A DNA stretch of 64,000 bases, taken from positions 973,001 through 1,037,000 of the forward strand of contig NZ_JAJDFY010000001.1 in NCBI RefSeq assembly GCF_024704365.1. The letters are read 5' to 3'. Below are positions 1-9,553 of this stretch, in pieces. How positions within the stretch are numbered: the first letter of the stretch is position 1; each line of letters begins with the position of its first letter. Made by a program: the position numbers and the translations under genes. This DNA comes from Thermomonas sp. S9. GTDB lineage: Bacteria; Pseudomonadota; Gammaproteobacteria; Xanthomonadales; Xanthomonadaceae. A model generated the notes under the pieces. It had not been told where the DNA came from. It saw only the letters and a list, made by a program, of their open reading frames with translations, and did no database searches.

Positions 1-508
1 GCTTCTTCATGAAATCGTCGGCGCCGATGCGCTGCACATAGAACTGCTCGGTGGCCTGGGCGTTGCCGCTGATCATGATGATCGGCACGTCCTTGGTCAG
101 CGGGTCGCGGCGCAGGGTGCGCAGCGTGCTGAAGCCGTCGATGCCGGGCAGTACGATGTCGAGGAAGATCAGGTCGGGCACCTCGCGGCGCGCGATTTCC
201 AGCCCGCTCTCGCCATCATAGGCCACCAGCACGGCGTAGTGGTTCTGCTGCAGCATGCGCTTGAGCAGGGCGACGATGGTGGGGGAGTCGTCGATCACCA
301 GGATGCGGGTGCCCGGGCGCGCGTTGCGGCGGTCGCGCTCGCGCCGCTCCGGACCACCGTGCAGCGCGGCATCGTCGTCTGGCCCGGCGCCCGCGGGCGC
401 AGCTGCCACCGGTGCGGTCGGCGTTGCCACCCGCGCGGCGGGCTGGATGGAGGCCGCACGCGGCGCCGGCTGCGGCCGCTTGCGTTTGAACAGGTCGAAC
501 AAGGACAT
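1..508 (-). CDS. Response regulator, CheY-like receiver domain (3' end outside window)
   Basis: The gene runs off the left edge, leaving about 169 codons. A short basic start (MSLFDLFKRKRPQ) and a Pro/Ala-rich linker of about 50 residues precede a receiver domain. The acidic pair is at residues 73-74 (VIDDSP), the phospho-acceptor Asp at about 117 (FLDIVLPG), and the switch region is IMISGN. The visible part ends at ADDFMKK, where the conserved Lys of the fold is expected. No output domain is visible, so it may be a stand-alone receiver of the PilG/PilH type used in twitching-motility chemosensory systems; that role is inference. The start was chosen because it opens a continuous frame through the whole receiver domain. 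Confidence 0.8.
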   Translation of the reverse strand, partial: MSLFDLFKRKRPQPAPRAASIQPAARVATPTAPVAAAPAGAGPDDDAALHGGPERRERDRRNARPGTRILVIDDSPTIVALLKRMLQQNHYAVLVAYDGESGLEIARREVPDLIFLDIVLPGIDGFSTLRTLRRDPLTKDVPIIMISGNAQATEQFYVQRIGADDFMKK

Positions 509-584
509 GCGCACGCTTCCCCGGGGCGGACCGGGCGCAATTCTAGCCTGAACGGGAGCGCCCGCAGCGCGGGCGGGCGTCCGC

Positions 585-1476
585 TCAGCGCCGGGCGTGC
601 GCGTCCTCGGCCAGCGCGCGCATCGCGAACAGCCGGGCCACCTTGCCCCAGGCCAGCGCGCCGGCGATGCCCAGCCCCAGCAGGAAGGCCAGCACGAAGC
701 CGCCCGCGCCCGCCGGCGCGACGTGCCCCGCGCACGGCCAGCAGGAGCAGGGCCAGCAGCAGGCTGCACACGGTCGGCAGCAGGTAGGCGGCCAGCACCG
801 CCAGCGGTCGCCGCCGCAGCAGCGTGAGGCCGCGCCACCAGGCCTTCAGCGCGGAGCGCAGGCGGGCGTCGGCCGCCAGCCAGCCGCGGCCGGCCTCGAG
901 GCTGGCGTGCGCCAGCAGGACCAGCACGCCGCCGATCGCCAGCGCGATGTTGCGGCCATCGTTGATGGCCGATTCGAGGATGGCGTGCTCGTGGATCTGC
1001 TCGTTGAAGCCGAGGGCGGCGGCGCCGATCCCCAGCGCCAGTCCGAGCGGCACCACCGACCACAGCAGCAGGCGCAGCAGCGGGCCGTATTCGGCCAGCC
1101 CGCCGCGCAGCAGGTCGCCGAACCCGAGCGCGGCGCGGCTGCGCGAAGCGGTGAGGGTGGCGCCGGCCAGCAGCGGCGACAGCAGCAGCATCAGCAGGGC
1201 CGAGACCCGCAGCAGCGAGGTGAGCAGCGGCAGTGGTGCGTCGGGCGCGGCCAGCGCGCCGAGCAGCAGCACCGGATCGTGCCCGGCGGCGATCGCCGGC
1301 GCCTGCGGGGAGTAGTCCAGCAGGCGGCCCAGCCAGCCCCACACCGGCAACGCGGCGATCAGGGCGCAAGCCAGGCCGGCGGCCACCCACAGCAGCAGCA
1401 GCCGCCACTGCAGGGCGGCGGCGAGGGCGCGCGGAGCGGCGGAGCGGGCGCGGAGGGGACGGATGGAGGTCGTCAT
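585..1476 (-). CDS. Multi-pass membrane protein, frameshifted near 725
   Basis: A very hydrophobic protein of about 296 residues with several predicted membrane spans (for example LLLLWVAAGLACALIAALPV near the N-terminus and a Leu-rich span before the break). The first frame is convincing down to LLLAVRGA. The natural ending then lies in another frame (GFVLAFLLGLGIAGALAW, then KVARLFAMRALAED), with its stop at 585-587. The span is one base too long for a single frame, which fits one extra base in the GC-rich stretch near 715-735. It starts 14 bp after the M1 peptidase and is probably co-transcribed with it. I do not recognise the family; function unknown. Confidence 0.6.
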
Positions 1477-1489
1477 CGGAAGTGCCTCG

Positions 1490-3694
1490 TCAGACCGTGG
1501 CCAGCAGGGCCAGCAGGGAATGCAGCAGTGCGGTGAATTCGCCGAACCAGCGGCGCGCGGCCTGTGGCTTCGGCTCCAGCGTGCGGCCGTCGTTGAGACG
1601 GTTGGCGTCCATCCGCAGCCGGTCGTCCGGATCGAGCTGGGCCGAGATGGCCTTGGCCGGAGCCACCACCACGAAGCGCTGCCAGCTCCCCTGCGCGGTG
1701 ACCGGGTAGTCGCGGTGGCTGCCGTCGGCGAAGTGGATGCGCAGGGTCTGCGGCGGCTTTACCGCGTCGCGGCGGACCACCACCGTGGTGCGATAGGGGA
1801 AGGCGCCCTGCCACGGTTTGGCATCCGGGTGTGCCTTCTTCCACGCCGCGCGGCGTTTGGCGATCGCGGCCTCGATGGCCTTGCTGCCGACCAGCACCTG
1901 ACGGCCCTGGTAGGTGTGATAGCCGGGATGCGGCAGCACCTCGTGGCTGGACAGGCTGCTGATGCGGTCGTCGGTGCGGCCGGTGGAATACACATAGGCA
2001 TCGAACGCGGCATTGACGATGTCCGGCCGGCCGGTGCCTTCGGCCAGCGCGTCGCGCAGGTCGGCGGCCGACGGGTGGCGGAACTTCCAGCGCGCGTAGT
2101 ACAGCTTCATCGCGCGCTCCATCGCCGGGGTGCCCACCAGCGCCTCGATCTGGCGCATGGCGGTGGCGGTGCGCGAGTACACGGTGCCGTAGCTGGCGCT
2201 GGACAGGCGGTCCCACGAGTTGGCGCCCAGCGGGTCGGCCGGGTCCTGCAGCGCGGCGCCCAGGCGCTCCATGTCGAACGGGGTGATCCGGGTGCCGATC
2301 CCGAACCAGCGCATCCATGGCAGCTGCAGCACCAGGTCCTGCCTGCGCGTGCTCATCATGCGCTGGTCCCAGTACTCGTTCATGCCCTCGTCGAGCATGG
2401 GTTCCTCGAATTCGTTGGAGCCGAGGATGCCGTAGAAGTAGCCGTGGCCGAATTCGTGCACGGTGACGAAATCCAGCATCCAGCGCGGCAGGCTGCCGAA
2501 GGTCACGGTGCCGGTGTGGTCGGCGGTGAAGAAGGTGGGGTACTCCATGCCGCCGGCTTCCTCGGCGCCATAGGGCGGCACCACCGCGGTGGCGGTCTTG
2601 TAGGGGTAGGCGCCCAGCGTTTTCGAGAAATACTCCAGCGCATCGATGGTGGCCTGCAGCACCGGCTCGGCGTTGCTGGCGTACTCCGGCGGGTACAGCA
2701 CCTTCACCTCCACCGGGCCGCGCGGGCCGGCCCAGGTCTTCACCAGCGGCTTGGCGTAGCGCTTGTCGGCGGTCCACGCGAAGTCGTGCACGTCGTCCTG
2801 CACGTAGCGGTGGGTGGTCTTGCCGCCCCTCTCCACCGGCGCACCCACCTGCTGGCCGGTGGCGCCGACGGTGTAGCCCTTCGGCACCGTGATGCGCACG
2901 TCGTAGCGGCCGTAGTCGGCGTAGAACTCGCTGTGCAGGTGGAACTCGTGGGCGTTCCAGCGCGGCGCGGTGGCGCCGCGTTCGCCCGGCAGCTCCAGTA
3001 CGGCGATCTTCGGGAACCACTGGCCAACCAGATGGAAGCTGCCGTAGTAGCCGGTGCGTGCCACCACCCGCGGCAGCTGGTCGAAGAAGTCGAAGGTCAG
3101 GGTGGTGGTGGCGCCCGGCGCCACCGGCTGCGGCAGGTCCAGACGGATCACGCTGCGGTCGGTCTTGGGGCCGTTGTCCGGCTGCACGAAGGTCCACTTC
3201 GCCGCCTGCCCGGCCTGCGTCACCTTGTCGAGGCGGATGTAGCCGTATTCGCCGTCCTTGGTGGCGACGTTGCTGCGGAAGCCGCCGCTGCTGGCCCGCT
3301 GCTCGGTCATGAAGGTGCTGCCCGGCCCGGCGAAGGCGTTGAGGTACAGGTGCAGATACACGCTGCACACCGGCTGCGCGCTGCGGTTGCGCCAGGTCAG
3401 GGTCTGCCTGCCGGTGACGGTGTGCTTGACCGGGTCGAGCTCGGCGTCGATCGAGTACTCCACCACCCGGTCGGACAGGGGAGCATTCTGGCCGGTGCGC
3501 GGCCCGCCCCAGGCGTCGGCTGCGCTGGCCACCCGCACCGCAGCTGCATCCGGCGCGGCCAGCGGGATGGTCGCGCAGCCGGCGGCCGCGGCGGGCGTGG
3601 CGGGGCTGGCGGAAGGCGTCCTGGCGGCGGCCAGGGCCGGCATCAGGACGAACAGGGTGGACAGGGCGAGCGTGGCCCGGTGGCGGCTGAGCAT
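1490..3694 (-). CDS. Secreted M1-family metallopeptidase
   Basis: 734 residues with an N-terminal signal peptide (about residues 1-24). A beta-sandwich region precedes the gluzincin catalytic domain. The zinc motif is HEFGH at 413-417, with the third zinc ligand Glu at about 436 (DEGMNEYW), the HExxH-18-E spacing of M1 enzymes. GGMEY at 381-385 takes the place of the GAMEN substrate-binding loop. It probably acts in the periplasm as an aminopeptidase on exogenous or envelope-derived peptides. A Cys pair in the N-terminal third could form a disulfide. It is divergent from the sulfotransferase gene across about 130 bp and leads into the downstream membrane-protein gene. Confidence 0.88.
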   Translation of the reverse strand: MLSRHRATLALSTLFVLMPALAAARTPSASPATPAAAAGCATIPLAAPDAAAVRVASAADAWGGPRTGQNAPLSDRVVEYSIDAELDPVKHTVTGRQTLTWRNRSAQPVCSVYLHLYLNAFAGPGSTFMTEQRASSGGFRSNVATKDGEYGYIRLDKVTQAGQAAKWTFVQPDNGPKTDRSVIRLDLPQPVAPGATTTLTFDFFDQLPRVVARTGYYGSFHLVGQWFPKIAVLELPGERGATAPRWNAHEFHLHSEFYADYGRYDVRITVPKGYTVGATGQQVGAPVERGGKTTHRYVQDDVHDFAWTADKRYAKPLVKTWAGPRGPVEVKVLYPPEYASNAEPVLQATIDALEYFSKTLGAYPYKTATAVVPPYGAEEAGGMEYPTFFTADHTGTVTFGSLPRWMLDFVTVHEFGHGYFYGILGSNEFEEPMLDEGMNEYWDQRMMSTRRQDLVLQLPWMRWFGIGTRITPFDMERLGAALQDPADPLGANSWDRLSSASYGTVYSRTATAMRQIEALVGTPAMERAMKLYYARWKFRHPSAADLRDALAEGTGRPDIVNAAFDAYVYSTGRTDDRISSLSSHEVLPHPGYHTYQGRQVLVGSKAIEAAIAKRRAAWKKAHPDAKPWQGAFPYRTTVVVRRDAVKPPQTLRIHFADGSHRDYPVTAQGSWQRFVVVAPAKAISAQLDPDDRLRMDANRLNDGRTLEPKPQAARRWFGEFTALLHSLLALLATV

Positions 3695-3822
3695 GGAATC
3701 CCCGGCGTCGTGCGGACGGTAATTCCAGCACCATGTGCGAAGCGTGTCGGCGTGGCAACATGCCAGTAGTCACGGTGGCCGGGAACGGTGCGCATGGGGA
3801 TGCGGCGAGAGGAGTACGGGCA

Positions 3823-5862
3823 ATGAGGGTGGCGACGCCGCTGGCCGGAGTCGAGGCCGCGCTGGCGCACGCCTTGCGCCTGCTGGAGGCCCGGCCGGAG
3901 CTGGCCGCCGAGCAGGCGCGGGCGATCCTGGAGGCTGCGCCGGGACATCCCGGTGGCGAGCTGGTCCTCGGCATGGCGGAGACGGCCCTGGGAGAGCATG
4001 CCGCTGCGCTTCGGCGGCTGTCGGCGCTGGCGCAGGCGCAGCCGGGCTCGGCCATGACCTGGCTGGCGCTGGGCCGCGCGCATGCGGCGCAGGGCGAGGA
4101 TGCGCAGGCGCAGGCCTGCATGGAGCGCGCGGTCGCGCTGCAGCCGGCGCTGCCTGGTGCATGGCTGGCGCTGGCCGATCTGCGCCTGGCCCGCGGCGAT
4201 GCCAGCGGCGCCGATGCCGCCTACCTCCAGCACGTGCGCCACAGCGTGCGCGATCCGGCGCTGATGGCGGCCGCCGATGCGCTGGCGCGCGGCGACCTGC
4301 CGGATGCGGAAACCCGCCTGCGCGCGCGCCTGTCCGCGCACCCCACCGACGTCGCCGCGCTACGCATGCTGGCCGAGCTGGGCGCACGCCTGGGGCGCAA
4401 CGAAGACGCCATCCTCCTGCTGGAGCAGGCGCTGGCGCGCGCGCCGGGGTTTGCCGCCGCGCGCCAGAACTATGCCGCCCTGCTCAACCGCGGCAACCGC
4501 CATGACGAGGCGCTGGTGGAGGTCGATCGCCTGCTGGAGCGCGATCCCGACAACCAGTCGCTGCACAACCTGCATGCGGTGATCCTGGGCAAGCTGGGCG
4601 ATTTCGACGCCGCGATCGACGCTTATGAGCGCGTGCTGGCGCGCCTGCCCGGGCAGTGGCAGGTGTGGCTGGGCTATGGACATGCGCTGAAGACCGCCGG
4701 CCGCACCGGCAATGCGATCGCCGCCTATCGCCGCGCGATCGCGCTCAATCCCGGGTTCGGCAGCGCCTGGTGGAGCCTGGCCAATCTCAAGACCGTGCGC
4801 TTCGACGCCGCCGACATCGAAGCGATGCGCGCGCAGCTGGCACGCGCCGATCTCGACGACGATGCACGGCTGCATTTCGAGTTCGCGCTGGGCAAGGCGC
4901 TGGAGGATGCCGGCGAGGATGCCGAAGCGTTCGCCCACTACGCGCGTGGCAACGCCCTGCGGCGCATGCAGTTGCCTTACGATGCCGCGCTGGCGCGCGA
5001 GCGGACCCGCCGCGCGATCCGTACCTACACCCGCGAGTTCTTCGACGCGCGCGCCGACGCCGGCTACCCGGCACCGGATCCGATCTTCGTGGTCGGCATG
5101 CCGCGCGCCGGCTCGACCCTGATCGAACAGATCCTGGCCAGCCATCCGCGGGTGGAAGGCACGATGGAGCTGCCGGCGATCATCGCCATCACCCGCCAAC
5201 TGCGCGAGCGCGCCGGCAATCCGGAGACCACCTCCTACCACGACGTGCTGGCCGCGCTGCCGCGCGCGGAGCTGGAGGCGCTGGGCCGCGACTACCTGCG
5301 CCGGGTACAGCCGCAGCGGCGCGAGGGGCGGCCGCTGTTCATCGACAAGATGCCGAACAACTTCGCCCACGTCGGCCTGATCCACGCGATCCTGCCGAAC
5401 GCGAAGATCATCGATGCGCGCCGGCATCCACTGGCCTGCTGTTTCTCCAACTTCAAGCAGCATTTCGCGCGCGGCCAGGCCTTCAGCTACGACCTTTCCG
5501 ACCTCGGCCACTACTACGCCGACTACGTCATGCTGATGGCGCATTTCGACGCGGTCCTGCCCGGGCGCATCCACCGCGTGTTCCACGAGGCGATGGTGGA
5601 GGACACCGAGGCGCAGGTGCGTGCGCTGCTGGCCTATTGCGGTCTCGAGTTCGACGAGCGCTGCCTACGCTTCTTCGAGAACCCGCGTGCGGTGCGCACC
5701 GCCAGCTCCGAGCAGGTACGGCGGCCGATCTACCGCGAGAGCCTTGAGCAGTGGCGGCGGTTCGAGCCGTGGCTGGGGCCGCTGAAGCAGGCGCTGGGGC
5801 CGGTGCTGGAGGCCTACCCGGAGGCACCGCCGGCCCAGGATGCGGTCTGGGGCGATTGTTGA
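3823..5862 (+). CDS. TPR-repeat sulfotransferase family protein
   Basis: 679 residues from the ATG at 3823, preceded by GGAG at a good distance; an upstream in-frame ATG at 3733 has no such site. The first ~400 residues are tandem TPR-like helical pairs. The C-terminal domain is a PAPS-dependent sulfotransferase, with the 5'-phosphosulfate loop in IFVVGMPRAGSTLIEQIL and a 3'-phosphate-binding region around DARRHPLACCFSNFKQHF. No signal peptide is seen, so it should act in the cytoplasm; the acceptor is unknown. It lies 80 bp upstream of a TonB-dependent receptor in the same direction, a pairing I have seen often in xanthomonads and sphingomonads. Substrate coupling to the receptor is inference. 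Confidence 0.85.
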   Translation: MRVATPLAGVEAALAHALRLLEARPELAAEQARAILEAAPGHPGGELVLGMAETALGEHAAALRRLSALAQAQPGSAMTWLALGRAHAAQGEDAQAQACMERAVALQPALPGAWLALADLRLARGDASGADAAYLQHVRHSVRDPALMAAADALARGDLPDAETRLRARLSAHPTDVAALRMLAELGARLGRNEDAILLLEQALARAPGFAAARQNYAALLNRGNRHDEALVEVDRLLERDPDNQSLHNLHAVILGKLGDFDAAIDAYERVLARLPGQWQVWLGYGHALKTAGRTGNAIAAYRRAIALNPGFGSAWWSLANLKTVRFDAADIEAMRAQLARADLDDDARLHFEFALGKALEDAGEDAEAFAHYARGNALRRMQLPYDAALARERTRRAIRTYTREFFDARADAGYPAPDPIFVVGMPRAGSTLIEQILASHPRVEGTMELPAIIAITRQLRERAGNPETTSYHDVLAALPRAELEALGRDYLRRVQPQRREGRPLFIDKMPNNFAHVGLIHAILPNAKIIDARRHPLACCFSNFKQHFARGQAFSYDLSDLGHYYADYVMLMAHFDAVLPGRIHRVFHEAMVEDTEAQVRALLAYCGLEFDERCLRFFENPRAVRTASSEQVRRPIYRESLEQWRRFEPWLGPLKQALGPVLEAYPEAPPAQDAVWGDC

Positions 5863-5863
5863 A

Positions 5864-5887
5864 AACCGGTTAAAACAGGTTTAAACC
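5864..5887. promoter_or_regulatory. Two adjacent palindromes upstream of the TonB receptor (candidate operator)
   Basis: The AT-richer gap between the sulfotransferase stop and the receptor start holds AACCGGTT (5864-5871) and the perfect 10-mer GGTTTAAACC (5878-5887). They are separated by six bases and sit about 55-80 bp upstream of the ATG. The first resembles operators of LacI-type repressors, which have a central CG step. Whether anything binds here is inference; I could not define a convincing promoter around it. Confidence 0.35.
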
Positions 5888-5942
5888 TTGGCGACACTCC
5901 GGCTGTCAATGCGGCGACATCATCACTCTGGGGAGTTAAGGC

Positions 5943-8501
5943 ATGTCTGCGCAACACGTTGTTCGAAAAGGGGAAAGCCGGCGCGGCCGGGCATTTCGCA
6001 AGATCCCGCTGGCGGTCGCGGTGGCCCTGGCCTTCGCGGCGCCGGCCTGGGCGCAGGACGCCAATCCGCCGTCGTCGGCCAGGGACGCGGCGGCGAAAGA
6101 CAAGGATAAGGACAAGGACACGCGTACCCTGGCCACGGTGACGGTGACCGCGCAAAAGCGCGAGGAAAACCTGCAGAAGGTGCCGATCAGCCTGCAGGTG
6201 CTGGGCAGCACCCAGCTGGAGCAGCAGGACGTGGCATCGTTCAGCGACTACGCCAAGCTGATCCCCAGTCTGAGCTACGGCACCGCCGGCGGCGGCGTGT
6301 TTTCCGGGCCCGGCTTCGTGCAGGTGTACATGCGCGGCGTCGCCAGCGGCGGCGACGGCAACCACTCCGGTTCGCAGCCCAGCGTGGGCATGTACCTGGA
6401 CGAGCAGCCCATCACCACCATCCAGGGCGCGCTCGACATCCACATGTACGACATCGACCGGGTGGAGGCGCTGGCCGGCCCGCAGGGCACCCTGTACGGC
6501 GCCAGCTCGCAGGCGGGCACGGTGCGCATCATCACCAAGAAGCCCGATCCGTCGGGCTATGCGGCGGGTTTCGCGGTGGAGGCCAATGCCATCGACGGCG
6601 GCGGCATCGGCCACGTGCTGGAAGGCTTCGTCAACCTGCCGATGAACAACAACACCGCGGCGGTGCGCCTGGTGGGCTGGCAGAAGCACGATGCCGGCTG
6701 GGTGGACAACCTGCACGGCACCCGCACCTACCCGACCTCGGGGATCGTCGCGGACAACGCCGCGTTTGTCAGGAACAACTACAACACCGCCGATACCGCC
6801 GGTGTGCGCGCGGCGATGCGCTTCGACATCGCGGATCGCTGGACCATCACTCCACAGCTGATCGCACAGAAGATGAAGGCGCACGGCAGCGCCGGCATCG
6901 ACCCGCTGGTGGGCAGTGCCAGCGCCGGCTACGACAGCAGCTACGGCAAGACCGCGGTCAAGCACTTCAATCCGGAGTTCTCCGACGATCGCTGGTACCA
7001 GGCGGCGATGACGGTGGAAGGCAAGATCGGCAATTTCGACCTGACCTATGTGTTCTCGCACCTCAAGCGTGACGTCGATTCCGCCGCCGACTACAGCGAC
7101 TACGGCTACTGGTACGACGCGCTGGCCGGCTACGGCGCGTACTTCTATGACGACAGCGGCAACCTGATCAATCCGGCACAGCACATCACCGCCCGCGATG
7201 GCTACAGGCGCACCAGCCACGAGCTGCGCCTCGCCTCGCCGCAGGACGACCGCCTGCGCCTGGTGGCCGGTCTGTTCTGGCAGAACCAGAGCCACGACAT
7301 CCTGCAGAACTACCAGATCGACGGGCTGGCCAGCGTGCTGTCGGTCAGCGGCTGGCCGGACACCATCTGGCTGACCCGGCAGAATCGCAGCGACCAGGAT
7401 CGCGCCGTGTTCGGCCAGCTCGGCTACGACCTCACCGATCGCCTGGAAGCAAATGTTGGCGGCCGCTGGTTCCATGCCCGGAACAGCCTCAAGGGCTTCT
7501 TCGGGTTCGCCGAGGGCTATTCCTCGCAGTCCAGCCAGCCGCCATCCGACCGCTACGGCGAGGCCGGCTGCTATGCGCAGTATGGCGCCCCATCCAACTG
7601 GCAGCCCTACAAGGGCGCGCCGTGCCTGGTGTTCGACAAGGGCGTGAAGGAGAACGGGTCGATCTACCGCGCCAACCTCACCTTCAAGATCAATGACACC
7701 AAGCTGGTGTACGCCACCTGGTCGGAGGGCTACCGCCCTGGCGGCATCAACCGCCGCGGCACGCTGCCGCCCTACAAGTCGGATTTCCTGACCAACTACG
7801 AGGCCGGCTGGAAGACCTCCTGGGGCAACGGCAGCTTCATTTTCAACGGCGCGGTGTTCCGCGAGGACTGGAAGGACTTTCAGTTCTCCTACCTCGGCCA
7901 GAACGGCCTGACCGAGATCCGTAACGCCAACCAGGCGCGCATCAACGGCCTGGAGACCGATCTGGTCTGGGCTGCCACCTACAACCTGCAGATCACCGGC
8001 AGTTTCGCCTGGTACGACGCCAAGCTCTCCGCCAACTACTGCGGCTGGCTGCGCCCGGACGGCAAGCCGGAAACGGTGTGCCCGGCCGGCACGGTGGATC
8101 CGAACGGCAACGTGGTCAGCGGCCCGCAGGCGGCCAAGGGCACGCAGCTGCCGATCACGCCGCGCTTCAAGGGCAACCTCAACGCGCGCTATACCTTCGA
8201 CCTCGGTCCGGGCGAAGCCTACTGGCAGGCCTCGCTGTCGCATGCGGGCAAGCGCCGGGTGGACCTGCGCGCCGCGGAAACGGCGCTGCTGGGCTATCTG
8301 GATGCCTACACCCTGGTCGATCTCTCGGCCGGCTGGCGCAAGGACAGCTGGGCAATCGACGTGTTCCTGAAGAACGCGTTCAACACCCGCGCGCAGATGA
8401 CCCGTTTCGCCGAGTGCGCGGCACTGACCTGCGGACACGAGCCGTACACCGTGATCGCGCAGCCGCGCACGCTCGGCATCCGCTTCAGCCGCGAGTTCTG
8501 A
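5943..8501 (+). CDS. TonB-dependent outer-membrane receptor
   Basis: 852 residues. A long signal peptide (twin Arg early on, hydrophobic core, cleavage near AWAQD) is followed by a Lys/Asp-rich spacer. A TonB-box-like segment (TLATVTVTAQKREENLQ) leads into a plug domain (VPISLQVLGSTQLEQ, then GPQGTLYGASSQAGTVRII) and a beta-barrel ending in Phe, as outer-membrane proteins do. GGGGAG-type spacing (ggggagttaaggc) provides the ribosome site. It belongs to the broad 'iron complex' receptor class, but the ligand cannot be read from sequence. The adjacent sulfotransferase hints at a sulfated or sulfur-containing ligand rather than iron; this is speculative. Confidence 0.9.
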   Translation: MSAQHVVRKGESRRGRAFRKIPLAVAVALAFAAPAWAQDANPPSSARDAAAKDKDKDKDTRTLATVTVTAQKREENLQKVPISLQVLGSTQLEQQDVASFSDYAKLIPSLSYGTAGGGVFSGPGFVQVYMRGVASGGDGNHSGSQPSVGMYLDEQPITTIQGALDIHMYDIDRVEALAGPQGTLYGASSQAGTVRIITKKPDPSGYAAGFAVEANAIDGGGIGHVLEGFVNLPMNNNTAAVRLVGWQKHDAGWVDNLHGTRTYPTSGIVADNAAFVRNNYNTADTAGVRAAMRFDIADRWTITPQLIAQKMKAHGSAGIDPLVGSASAGYDSSYGKTAVKHFNPEFSDDRWYQAAMTVEGKIGNFDLTYVFSHLKRDVDSAADYSDYGYWYDALAGYGAYFYDDSGNLINPAQHITARDGYRRTSHELRLASPQDDRLRLVAGLFWQNQSHDILQNYQIDGLASVLSVSGWPDTIWLTRQNRSDQDRAVFGQLGYDLTDRLEANVGGRWFHARNSLKGFFGFAEGYSSQSSQPPSDRYGEAGCYAQYGAPSNWQPYKGAPCLVFDKGVKENGSIYRANLTFKINDTKLVYATWSEGYRPGGINRRGTLPPYKSDFLTNYEAGWKTSWGNGSFIFNGAVFREDWKDFQFSYLGQNGLTEIRNANQARINGLETDLVWAATYNLQITGSFAWYDAKLSANYCGWLRPDGKPETVCPAGTVDPNGNVVSGPQAAKGTQLPITPRFKGNLNARYTFDLGPGEAYWQASLSHAGKRRVDLRAAETALLGYLDAYTLVDLSAGWRKDSWAIDVFLKNAFNTRAQMTRFAECAALTCGHEPYTVIAQPRTLGIRFSREF

Positions 8502-8519
8502 GCCGCGTTGCGGTACGGT

Positions 8520-8549
8520 GATGAGGGCGACCCCCGGGCCGCCCTCGTC
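8520..8549. terminator. Hairpin between convergent genes
   Basis: Arms of 10 bases (8520-8529 and 8540-8549) pair with one G-U and enclose a 10-base loop. The hairpin lies between the stops of the converging receptor and cyclophilin genes, where a bidirectional terminator would sit. There is no clear T-run, so the call is tentative. Confidence 0.4.
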
Positions 8550-8564
8550 GTCCGTGCGCTCGCC

Positions 8565-9494
8565 TTACTTGGCGGCAGGCGTCTCGCGCACCGGCAGCGG
8601 CACGTTGCACAGGTCGATATGGCCGGCCGGCTGGGTGTAGAAATCGTCCACCCGGTTGCGCCGCGCCTCGGTGGCGTCGCGGAAGGCCTGGCTGTCGGTG
8701 CGCAGCAGCTGCAGCGGGGTGCGCTCGGCCGCCGGCACCTCGCTGGCCAGCTTGATCGAGAGGATCGGCGTACGCTGCTTGGGGTCGGTGTAGAAGCCCA
8801 TCGGCGCCGGGCCGCGCGGGATCACGCTGAGCAGCTCCATGCCCTTCACCACCCGGCCCACCACGGTCAGCTGGTGGTCCAGCGCGCGTGGGGCCTGCCC
8901 GATCACCACGTAGAGCTCGGCGCCAATGCTGCTGTCCGGCGGCGTGTTGCGGCCGGCACCGACCACGCCGTAGCAATGCGCCATCCACACCTTGCCGGTC
9001 TTGGGATCGCGCGCGGCGGGGACGCCGTCCACGAAGCCGACCTGCGGCGCCCAGCCGTCGATATCGGGCAGGCGGTCGAAGCGCACGCCCTGGTCGCTGC
9101 GGGTGAACTCGGCCGGCAGGTGGGTGCGGGTGCCGGGCGGATAGGGCTTGGCCTTGCCGGCGTCCTCGCCGTCGGGGTCGCCGAACTGCACCACGAAATT
9201 GTCCTGTGCGCGGTAGATGGAAAGCCCGTCCCAGAACCCGCCCCTGGCCAGCGTCTTGATGTTCGCCACGTGCTCCGGCGCGAAGCCGGGGGCCAGCTCG
9301 ATCACCACACGCCCGGCGGGCAGCTCCATGTACAGGGTGTTGGCGGGATCGAGGCCGCGCCAGGCGCTGGCCGGGGCGGCATCGATGATTTCCTGCGCGG
9401 ACTTGCGCTTGGGAGGCTGCGCGGCGCCTGCGGCGTGCAGGTCGGCGGTCAGCAGGGCGAGCAGGGCGGTGGCAAGCAGGGTGGCGCGCATCAT
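8565..9494 (-). CDS. Periplasmic cyclophilin-type peptidyl-prolyl isomerase
   Basis: 309 residues starting at a double Met ([15 protein letters not shown]) with a signal peptide ending near LHAAG. The cyclophilin fold is visible from [17 protein letters not shown] through [20 protein letters not shown] and the late [10 protein letters not shown]. There is a large insert between strands and a C-terminal extension of about 50 residues past the usual cyclophilin end. It should catalyse cis-trans isomerisation of Xaa-Pro bonds during folding of exported proteins. The frame stays open upstream of the Met pair, but that extension is Pro/Arg-rich with no export signal, so the Met pair is the better start. 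Confidence 0.85.
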   Translation of the reverse strand: MMRATLLATALLALLTADLHAAGAAQPPKRKSAQEIIDAAPASAWRGLDPANTLYMELPAGRVVIELAPGFAPEHVANIKTLARGGFWDGLSIYRAQDNFVVQFGDPDGEDAGKAKPYPPGTRTHLPAEFTRSDQGVRFDRLPDIDGWAPQVGFVDGVPAARDPKTGKVWMAHCYGVVGAGRNTPPDSSIGAELYVVIGQAPRALDHQLTVVGRVVKGMELLSVIPRGPAPMGFYTDPKQRTPILSIKLASEVPAAERTPLQLLRTDSQAFRDATEARRNRVDDFYTQPAGHIDLCNVPLPVRETPAAK

Positions 9495-9553
9495 CGGGCT
9501 CCGGTGGTCGCAAGGCCCAGCATAGCGTGCGGCCGGCTGCCGCTGTGCCGGTC

